A stretch of 64,000 nucleotides of DNA from Antedon mediterranea. Taxonomy: Eukaryota > Echinodermata > Crinoidea > Comatulida > Antedonidae. The notes under the pieces are model-generated. The model had not been told where the DNA came from and did not search any database. It was given only the letters and a program-made list of their open reading frames with translations. The stretch lies in the NCBI RefSeq assembly GCF_964355755.1, contig NC_092670.1, forward strand, positions 26,587,795 through 26,651,794, given 5' to 3'. The translations under genes were made by a program, and so were the position numbers. This document shows, in pieces, positions 48,501 through 60,500 of the stretch (within the stretch, counting starts at the first letter, position 1; every line of letters begins with the position of its first letter).

Positions 48501-51500
48501 TATCACACCTGTGCTTAGAAACCTTCATTGGCTTCCTGTTACACAAAGAATCAATGCCTTTATTTTTAATTTGATTCATCCAACTTTGCAATCTAGTTCA
48601 GAGTCTCTACGTGCTCAATCCATCCATCCCTCCATTCATCAACAATTTTTTTGGGCCTCTGTCTCCCTTTGGAATGGTTTTACCGATCTGTCAGGCTACT
48701 CACTTTTTTAACTTTTTTCTCTTAGTTTTCCACCTAACCCACATTGCATTGTATTTTTGGAGAATAAAGATTGCACTGATCAATCGAAAAAATTCAGTGC
48801 AGCCTGGTGTTTCCCCTTTATAATGTACATGTCACTGTGTCGCGTCATCATAGTTCACACAGGACTTTACATTACAATAGATACTAGCCGCACACATCAA
48901 ACCATATTGTTAAAATAAAGGTGTTCTTACGGTGCTAAATTATCGTTGGTTTTTTTTTATTAATTTAAAAAAAAATTTTCCCAGCCAAATTGTGTGTGGT
49001 GTTATAATCATTTTTAAATCTTTTATTTTTTCTTGACATAAATTTTAGTCTGGCTGCTAAGTTGCTGCGATATTTATGTCATGAATGCAGTGTACGTGAA
49101 TGGGTAAAGGTATATGATGGTGTTCCAACACTTGTTAGTGCCTTACATTCAGATAATGTGCAGCTTTTATGGAATGTTGTAAGTTAAACAGTTTTATTAT
49201 AGTTTAAAGTTTTTAAAGTATATTTCATATCATTAAATTCAATTTTAGTGACACTGTTGACTAGACTTGCATTGTGTTTGAGTTAGTCCACCAGTCGACA
49301 TTTCAATTTTTGTCTGAAAAATACAGACTTGTATAATAATGAGTACAGAAATCAATTTGCATATTGCAAACATCATATGAGAATCATTCTGTATATGGCT
49401 AATAGGGTGGGCTGGCTGACTCCATCCATTCAGGCCATTTGGGGAATGTAGCCAGGTGAATGCCACACGTTAAAAGCTATGTTTCATTACCCACGGATTG
49501 CAACCATGGCATGCATATGTTATAAAAAAAACGGTTCTTAAAATACAACATTCTAGATGATTAATAATCGTAATCCAGTCCAGCAATTTAGACCTACACT
49601 ATTTTGAATATATTTTAATATTTCATATAAATATAGGCCTATAAGTGTTGTTTCATACCAAGCTATAAATTCATGGTTTAATAGCTGATATGGTAAGCCA
49701 AAAGTGCATGCTTCGATCAGTGTGGTCAACGAATAAAAAACAAAACATAAATTACCCCGTCTGATATTTTGTGTATTCTGCCATTATTGTGTGAAATTTA
49801 AAGAAATTTTAATTGCTGGCTAACATGAACCATTGGCTTACTATAAAAATATATTACATATTCTAAACAATGTAGGCATATAGACTTAATACAATAATTT
49901 AGAATTTGAAATTTGAGGAAAGTGTTTATCACGTATGCATGCTGTGGCAAAAACAAAATCTGGTTTATGGTTAGGCCTAGAAGAAATGAACATCCGATTT
50001 TGAGACATGATAATGTACATACATACAGCAGGCCTACTGTAAATATTTCTGCGACATTACATGATAGTAATACCACACGCCTTATCAAATGTGCAGCAAA
50101 ACGAACATTCAAATTAATAATAAAATGATAATTCTTAATATCACAATTACGTAGTTTGTTTTTTTTTTATTAAAAGAGGAGTCAAACACGGCAAAAACAC
50201 AATTCAATAAATAAATATCAAACAGATTTTGTAGAAAAATATTAACACATAGTTATAATAAATGACAGGCCTTAGCCCTTTTGTCTTGATGTTGATAAAA
50301 CTTCCTTCCAGAGATTAAAAATAAAAGCCTATAGACAGTTCACTAGAAAAATGAATTACTCAATGACGAAACAGTTTAGTGAATGTGGCTGTCCTTTTGT
50401 TACCTAATTAACCCCATTCTGTGAATTTCGTTTGCGGAAAAACTGCGTGGGTATGGTACATCTTTTCTGGAGGGAGTGTTCAATCATAAGACCTCAATAT
50501 TTGTGGTTGCTTTATCCAGTTATTTACATGCTCCGTAAAAAGTGTGTAAAAATGAGCTGCAGTGTTACGGAAAAATCTTGAAGGGGCATTTATTAAGTTT
50601 ATTTAGACAATCAATCAATATTATCTATGCATCATAAGATCCATGTGTGATTTTTTGAGAAGCTAGAAACTAGTATCTATCAAGACGAGTCTTACTGGTT
50701 TAGGAAATCCCAAAACTGGTTCAAGTTTGTGTACTCTATGTTTTGAATATTAAAATGGTTTCGAGTAAGTAGCCAATCACATGCGGCTGAAACTAGTCAA
50801 CCAGATAATGCTGTGTTCCATAAATTCTTTGTGTCAAAACACTTGTACGTCTGCCTAGACTGTATTTCGAGCTTAAGTATTATTAAAAGTATGAAATGCT
50901 ATGTGTGCCAAAATATTTATATTTTTACCAATATTAAGTTGAAATACAGTCTAGTTCCTGGCATGCCATTACTAAAGCCTCAATGAGACTTAGCATGAAA
51001 GCATGTGTTATTGTAATTGCTATTTAATGGTGAAAAATAAGAATACAAATAATAACTGTAACAAATATCTATCACAATTTTTTCCAAATGATTATATTTT
51101 GTTGAAATATTAATTTAATACATTTGTATATCAAATGTATGTGTAGGTATGGTGCTTTGTTTTGCTTGCTGAAGATATGGATACCAGTAATGAGATTAGG
51201 ATCACAGGTGGTTTACCCATTCTTTTGTCTCTATTACAGTAAGTTTGTGAATATTACATTTTTTTTATTACCAGTAATATAACATTGACTATATTTCACT
51301 TTTATTAATATAACAACTCCACGTAAATGAAATTACAAATTGTGGCAAAAGGCCAAATTGAATGTAAATTTTACAAAAATATTTACTGTATAAATAAAAA
51401 AGATAAAATAATATATAAAAATATATAAAAACCGTGTATTAAATAATTATATAATGCCTGGAGTGTTAAAGAGTCGCTAATCCAATCGGGTTTGAACAAT

Positions 51501-54500
51501 ACCATGAAAGCCTTTGGTCTAATGTTTAGGACATCTGCATATCAAGCAGAAGGTTCTGGGTTCGAATCTCGGTTGGAGGAATTTTTCTCATTCTCACAGA
51601 TTTACTCATCTTTATTGTTTTTATTTATTGTATCTGTTTTCTGTTTCATACCTTTAAGTGGCAAATTTTGTTTTTGATGAAATAAAATAAATAAAAAAAT
51701 ATTAATAAATAAACAAAAGAGAAAAAATAATACAATTTTATATAACTGATTAAAAATAGGTATATTTTTTTTACACAAATTTGCATTAAATTAAAAGTTT
51801 AAGTGCGTCATTATTTTGCAATTTGCAAAAAACAAAAATCAATTACAAAAACCATTTTTCTACGCTTTGTAAGAGCTGTGCACAAAAAAGGTGTGCAGAA
51901 CGCAAAAAAATGTATACAATTTTGAAATGCTCAAAATGACCTGAAATGTTCACAAAATTGGTTAAAAATAAATTTTGCACATTTCGAAATTCTTAAATAT
52001 GCGTATTTTGCGTCATTTTTTGCGTAGCATGCTATTTTTATCATGTCAAAATACTCTATATTATGAAATACACTTTTGTAAATTTTCATTGAGAAATGAT
52101 TTTTTGTTCAGAATTTATGATCAACCACAAAATTTCATAAATCGTGTGTAACTTACGCAGTGCGACTCTAACGTCATATATCAAAGTTTCTTTCTTTTCT
52201 CTGTTTATAGGGATCGTAAATATACAAGTGATCTGCAAGGTACTACAAGCATCTCTAGTGCAAGCTCTATTGGAAGAATGCATTCATTAACAGCCATTGA
52301 TCAGCCATTGGTAAACAGGGTCTTTCACATTTGCTTTGGTTCCAAGACCGCGGCAAATACAAATTTTCAATGTAGAAGTGTTCTATTCATATCTATTACA
52401 ATATTTTTTCTCTTGACAGCAAGCTCATACATGTTAAGTTTGATGTTGCTGCTGGCTTGAGATTTCCTAATTATGACCATTCCCCCAATCCCATAACCCC
52501 AACCCCCGGCACCAAACATATTTTTAATCCTGAAACAAAACATTTCGGCCAACGGCTGAAACGTTCCTGGCCTGAAACATCCTTATGCATAACATACTAA
52601 GATCGCTAAAAGCATAAGCCTCACGTCAGATGCACAAGACTTGGCATGTATGCTAGCTTACAGCGCGACCAGAGAACTTATCATATGTACTCAAGTTGTT
52701 TCCTTTCAAATACGAAATGACAGTTTCCTTTTCATTACAATTACATAATAAACATATACCTGAATTTGGAGATGATCATGCTTTCACTGGTTGTTCAATT
52801 CAGCTTAGTCATGAGTAAGCTCATGCACCTTAATGTTCTGTGAAATCTCGCTTTTGTTTTTGAAAGTTTTCCAATTTGCATTAACTAACTCATGACTAAG
52901 TTGAGTTAATAAACCAGAAAGCTAGAGAATGATTTTCGTTTTATTCAATTTATTTGTTGGATCATCTCATGTATCCTGCTAATACAGTTATGGGTGACCA
53001 TAAGTTAAGGCCTATATCTGATTAACTAGGCTAGTACTAATTTAATAACGGTACAAAATTATTGCAAAAAAGTAAAATATATACTTATGGACTTAAAAAA
53101 ATAAAGAATAATTTACTTATTCAAAATTTGGTAAATATAGTAGAAAAGCTTTTTTTAAAACAATTAACAGGCCTCTGAATTCTTGTGATAATCGTAGGAG
53201 TCTCCAGATGTTTTGTGCCATCTCTCCTGCTAACATTTTTCCTGATTTTCTTGGATGAACAAAATAATGGTCCAATAATGTAAAAAAATATAAATAACTT
53301 CTACTATATACTACTAGGCTCTAAAGAAAACATATTAATATAGATCCTTCGGCATGCCTGGAATAACCTTTGTTTACTATTATAGATGCCAATACCTTTT
53401 GATTGATTAATATGGTTTGATATATTTTAAAATGTTCTAGCACCATCTATAATTTGGACATGCTTGTATAAAACTAAATACAGTTGAACCTCTGTGAGCG
53501 CCCACCTCCCTTTAATGGCCGCACTTTCAAAGTTTGTTTGTTCTTATCTAATTAGTGCATTAAGCTGCGGCCACTTTTTTAAAACTAAAAATTAGATTTT
53601 TTGTATGCTAAATTACATATTGATTTTTGACAACAAAAATACAATTTTGATACTTATTGTTCTTTATTTATTAGCTTTATTTCGAAATGGTTTTAAAAAC
53701 ATTCCTGTTTTTTTTTTAGATGAGATGAGAAAACTACACAGATTTTGACTGACCATTTTCATATGAGCTTTTTAAAATTTGTCTGAAAAACATTAATAAT
53801 ACTAAACCATCATAAATAATAAAATACAATTATCTGGAGAATTTAGAGGCCCTTAGTGTTAAGAACCCCGAAAAATATTGTGCATGTACATGATTTTGGC
53901 CCTCTATCGGCAGAACCTCCCCAGTCCTGAGGGTGGCCGTTTACTGGAGGTTGAAATGTAAATAAATTATAGCCTATAAATATAGCCTATAAATATAGCC
54001 TATAAATGTCAAATTGTGGATTGAATTAAGGTATTCGTTATTATCCATAGGATGATGTTAGTCTGCAAAATATTCTGTCCTTACAATCTGGTAAGTACTG
54101 TACTCATAAGTCCCAATTTTTTCTTTATAATAATTTCATGGCTGTATTTTAATTTGTTAATGCTTTTTACACTTTTACACCTAAAAGGACAATATGGATA
54201 AGTCAGTTTTATAATACGGTAAATTATACTAACTGTAAAGCACAATAGGGACTTACGAAACACGACGGTTATGGGAGGACGACGAATATCCTGAGTCAAC
54301 ATAGCCGTTTTATTAGTTACACACCCTTGCATGAAGACTACGACCGGCAGTATATCTCTCTCCCTCCTCTGTCTAGTAGCGTTCTAAATCGCTTGGCTCT
54401 GGTGATATAGCATAGGCCTAGCCTTACTAGTTAGGGGCCTCATATTCAAATGCCGCTTTTAACAGCCATTTTAACCCAACAATTATTTCATTAAACGATA

Positions 54501-57500
54501 AATTAGAAGTTAAAATATTATTTAAAATTCCACGTTTAAGTGTAATTTGAACTGTATATTTAAGGTTATATATACATTATTTCTAGTCGTTCTCCATAAA
54601 CAGGAAAATGGCAACTTTGTTGTCCTCAAAAAGTTAAGACGACGGAATTTCAGGCTAAGCTCCGCCAACTTTGTTAAAGCTCATGCATAAATTATTCATA
54701 AGCACCGTCCTGTGGCTTCCTGTTTCGTAAAGTCCCTAATGTCTAACAACTGAAACTGTTGATGATTAAGATTTTGTTGATGGTGGTCATTGTATGGCTC
54801 ATATAGTATACAATCAAGTCTATTGTTGATACTTATAAGAATATTGATGTTTGAATTTTCAGCTTGCTGTGCAGCATTGACTGAGTTAGTTCTTAATGAT
54901 AGCAATGCTCAGCAGATAGTTCGGAACAATGGCATCTATTACATTGGTGTTCTCATATTTCCTCAAGTAACTTGTACATTAGCAGAAGCCTCGGCAGTTA
55001 CTAACTTGCAGGTTTGTCAGCACCAACCAGAAATTACTATTTTTAATCCGGACAATCTGTGGATTGACCCAAAACAAATTGCAATAGTTTCAAAACTTAT
55101 TTTTTCTGATTCTGTAGTTATTGGAGTGTTCTATTTTCAAAATCTACTAAAATCAGTTATTATTATTTTAGAGGTAATTCAGGTCAAACATGTTTGGTAC
55201 CACGCCCATTTGAATTTCGTAGGTATGGTACATTCTGAATGGTACTGTATATTTTTCCAGTAAAAACTATTTTGATACTTTTGGAAACAAATATTATTTC
55301 CTTCTGATAGTCAAGGACCTGAGTAAGATATTTATGCATAAAATTTAGGAGACAATATCTCAACTGTTACAGGATAATCTAATCGTAAGGAACTATTGCA
55401 TACCATGACCCACAGTTGTCCAATCAAATGACAGGAATTTATTTAGATGTTATATAAAATGAAATATACTGTACAAACAAGTGTCTTGTCAATATATATT
55501 ATTTATATGGTTTTATCCTTTTCTTACAGCAACATGCTTTCCGTGCAATACGTTTCCTCTTCAGTATGGAGCGCAACCGACAGCTTTTTAAGCGGTTATT
55601 TCCTCCGCATTTATTTGAGATGTTCATTAACGTTGGCCATTATGTAAAGGAGATGTCAAACTATAAACCTATTGTAGAGAATCTTAATAACCTTCCTGTT
55701 AGTAAAAACCACTCTATTTGTAATTTAAATCCATTCCAATATATTTTAAGATAATACAATTTAAATTTTTACTTATTTTGACATTTATATATGATTTTTA
55801 ACAAAATACATTAAATTATAAAAAATCTCAGAAATATAGTTTATGTATTTAAAACTATATCTATATTTATTTTAATTTTGGTTGAAATTTGATTGATTAA
55901 TTGATGTCATACACTTTTAGAAAGAAGAGCGTGAACAAATCTTTAATAGGTTTTTGGAGACAAATCAAAATAAGGAACCAACGCAGTCTATATCAGATTA
56001 CTTGGTGTATGAACACCTAGGCAGTGGTGCTTTTGGAAGTGTCTACAAGGTATGTAGACAATGTATTATTTAATAATTTAAACATATTTAATTATGTAAT
56101 ATTATTGAAAAGGAGAATTTTTCGGTTTTCCTTAAACCTCATCTTTAGTTTGTCAATGTAACTTGTAATTGTACAGCATTAAAATTAAAACATAGACTTT
56201 GGTAAGAATATCAACCCTCGGCCTACAGTACAGTAGATGGCTAATAGAAATGAAAATAGTTTTTTTTCAAAAAGTCAATATTAATATTGGAACAATTTAT
56301 CCATCAAAAATACTTATGCATTGTTATAAATATCAGCATTTGCAATATCCCAATTACACCATCATCGAAGGTATAAATAAAGATAAACGCAAGATCAAAG
56401 TACAAAAAGAACTTGATTTAGCTATAAAAAGAGGAAAGGAAAAATGTTAACACAGATTAGAACAGAATATCAACAAACTAAATAAAAACAGACTAAAAAA
56501 AACATGGAAAGAGATAAAAAATATTGTTGGACTTGAGAACAAAACATGTGGATGTAAATTATTATGGGGCTACAATTCAAATCAACTATCTGAATCCCTA
56601 AATCTATTCTTTGAATGGTTTGATATGTACGATTTTAAAACGGAACTAGATTTAATTCGTCACTATGACGAATTATAGGTTATATGCATTGATTTAAATA
56701 AAGATAATAGATTTTTAAAAGATATATTGATTGATTGATTTTCTCAGAATCTTTAATTATTTATCACAATCCGATCAAAGATCCATATGCGTATAATGTC
56801 ATAAACCACATTTGTTGTTACATAATAATAAAGACATAAGTTACTTTTTATCTAGATTTCATTATAAATCATGTGTATAATCTATACACAAAGAAATAAA
56901 TTTGAACAAACAATACGGATAATAAAAAAAAAAATCTTATTTCGTTTCCCAAGGTAAGACTCGATCTCTGTACCTTGAATGCCATAGACACGAGCACAGA
57001 CCATCGAGCCATACACAACTGACTAAAAGTTGTAGAAAAATTCCTCCGTGTATTTACTATGCAGTAACCACTTTGGTGCAAATAGATTACATACCGCAAT
57101 GAATTATAATTTTTTACTATTATGACATCTTTAAAAATGTAAAAAAATGATGCACTGTCAAACTATATACTTTTAACTTTAATATATGAACTTCTTAAGA
57201 AAGAAAGTTAATGTTAAGTTTGTTATTTCGGCCTAAGAAAATGTCATAATTTGTTTGATTGTCGAAATTATTTTTTTAAAATTTAATATGCAATTAATGA
57301 AGACTTAATAAACTTTTTTTCTCTTAATTTGATAATAAATCATACATATGATACATACACTTCAAGAAAATGAAATAAAAAATAGGTGTTCCCCAGCATT
57401 CTGACGATATAGATTAATTTTAAAAATTAGCATATTTTCACCATTTTGTTAACTTATACGTGCGTAGCCTGTCACTTTTGACGTGCTCGTATAACGCAAT

Positions 57501-60500
57501 TTCGAGTTGAAACGTGAATCAAATATGATGATATTATTAAAGAAAGACTGTAAAACAGAAATCGGGCAAAAAGAGTGCGCATTAACGTTTAATGCGCAGT
57601 CAGTGCGCGTGCAAAAATCAGCGCACTCATGGCAATTTTTTAAATGCCTAAAATTGCCTGAAACGTACTCTAATTTCATCGAAAATAAATTTTGACAATT
57701 TTGAACAGTTTAAGCGCGCGTGCGCAAGCGTTATATGCGCTACGCACGTAATTGTATTGCCATATGATGAAATATGACCTGACATTTATGAGTACCAAAT
57801 TTTGTTTAATTGTGATTCATGCTTGTGAAGATATGATTACAAACGTGATTTCGTTAAATCGCGAGTAGACCGCGTAATGATTGATTGCGCACCATGAAAA
57901 CATAACCACATCGATTCCTGGCCATAAGGAATATACTCTGAAAAATTGACTTAGCTAGATGAAACTGATGCCAAGATAATTCATGGACAAAATAGTGCTA
58001 AGGAAAGAATAAATAAATAAATAAATAAATAAAGATCCTGACAGAATCAAGAGGTTATATGCATTAATGCATATAACCTAACTAGAAGATACCTGTAAAA
58101 ACATTGTTATCAACGCAAAAGACATGGTGCCCATTTCTGAATCTGATATTGTAAAACTTGTAAAGAATATTAAACTAATAAAGCGGCTAGAAACACTCCC
58201 TGATTGTACCCATTTCTAAAACAAATAGTGTGAACACTATTGCTTTATCATCTATGGTTATGAAATGCCTGGAGAAATTTTAAAGCTAACACAGATCAGT
58301 TGTTGGACACAATGCAATTTGCATATAGGGTACACAGAGACTTATTCATAATATACACAAACATCTCAACAAGAAAAACATGTCTTCTTTTAATTGACTT
58401 CAGTTCGGCTTTCAATACTTTACAACCTCATATCCTTCTCTCCAAACTTATTAATAATTCTTAACCCATCTATCATTCTCTGGATTAAGAATTATCCTGT
58501 ACACAATTGATTGTAGGAATAACACGGACTCATGTAATATTTTAAAACACTTGCATAGTCGGTAATATTAAAGATGCTGAATCTCTTTATAACTATTATA
58601 GGAAATTGCCTATTTATCAAATGGTGTGAGGAAAATGACCTTGTACTTAACCCAAAAAAGACAAAAGAATTAATCATTGATTTTAAACAAAAATACATTT
58701 ATAGTCATGATGATGTGGTAATTAATGGCGAAAACATATAATAGAAGTAGGTAAAGATTACAAATACTAGGGACTATTATCTATGAGAATTTAAAGTGGA
58801 GCAAAAACACAGACAGATTGTTTAAAAAGGGTCAGCAACAATTGCACTTAATGTGGCAACTAAGAACATTTAATGTAGATAATAAAATCCTTATAATGTT
58901 TTATAAATCAATGGTTCTTAGCGTTATATCTTTCTATTATGCCATCCTATGTAGTAGCATTAATGCAAAAGATAGAGGAAGATTATGTAGAATTGTGCGT
59001 AAATCAAGTAGAATGTTAAACGTTCCTGTAAATGATCTCGAATTTAAGTTTGATCATTCTGTTTTAACGCTGGTCAAGCGTATTATGTCCATCCCCTGTT
59101 TGCAGAATACAACCTACTGCGTTCTGGCTGTCAATTGCATAGTATCCTATCAAGAACTGGTATCACAATTTGTTTGTTCCCAGCTCAACATATAATAAGA
59201 TGTGCAATAGATAGACTTTTTTTAAATTAGATTAAAACGCAATTCTCACAATTTTTACATCTTAGTATCGATTTTAATAAACTTATTCCATTTTATATTA
59301 TATTTTGTACTTGTTCCATACGTGTGTTTAGTAGTATGTAAAACATCAATTTATTTTTTTTTTATGAATATTGGACAATAAAAGTAAAAAAAAAATATGT
59401 TTGACCAGCTTTTAATATATGAACATTTTAAAGAAGAAGGTTAATGTTAAGTTTGTTGTTTTGGTCCAAGAAAATATCATAGTTTGTTTGATTGTTGAAA
59501 TTAAATTGTTCTTATTTAATATGCAATTAATGATGATGTAATTTTTCTCTTAATTTCATAATAAATCATACATATGATACATACACTTTAAGAAAATGAC
59601 ATTTGAAATAGGTGTTCCCCAGCATTCTATTGATCTATATTAATTTTAAAATGTAGCATATTTTCATCATTTTTTTGTTAACTTACATATGCGTAGCCTG
59701 TCACTGATGTCCTCGTTTTACATGGTTGAAAAGTGAATAACATATGAGATTACTAAAGAAAGGTTGTAAAACAGAAATCTGGAAAAAATAGTGTGTTTTA
59801 ACGTTAATGCGCAGTTTGTGCGTGCAAAAATCTGCGCACTCATGGCAATTTCTTTAAATGCTTAAAATTGCCTGAAACAATTTCATCAAAATAATTTTTT
59901 TAAATGTAAAGGTCAAGGAATCAAAATACAGCATTGTAAAGTTCATCTAATGGCCACCATTTTGAAAAAACAAAATGGCTGCCATAAAATTTACGGATTT
60001 TTCCTCATACCTCAGCTTCTAAACACGCTTCGCTCGCGTACCATCTAGTTCGTGCCCACAGATGGTTCTCGAATACATACCGTAGTAATTTCAGCATAAA
60101 AAACTGGCGATTTCAAATGTACAGGCAGGACTATAAAACATTGTCGTTTACAGAAAAAAATAGACACAATGATTTATGCAGTCAACCCAAATTAGCACCT
60201 AGAAACTTGTCACAAAAGGAGTCCAAATTTTTTATTTGGACTCCCAATTTGTGTTTTGTATCTAACATTAGAGTTGAGGGTTGGGGATGAGGATAGGTAC
60301 AAAGAGGAACAATGTTTTAATATATTCTTCTATTAAATTATTCTTTATATTTCTTTATTATCCACTCGGTAACGAAATATTTTTTTATAGGCCTATAAAT
60401 AATATACCACTAAAAAGAGTAAACCATTTCCGATTTAATACTTAGTTTAAACTGTCACTGTCTCATAGTCGATTGAAATAGTAAAGTACATTTAAAGACC

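Noticed and set aside
51510-51580. Functional tRNA-Glu gene
   Set aside because: The anticodon loop reads ATATCAA and the acceptor arms do not pair, and a SINE-like body with an A-rich tail follows.
54790-55263. 157-residue ORF as an intronless gene
   Set aside because: Only 54863-55011 is conserved, as NEK10 exon 16; the rest is intron read-through.
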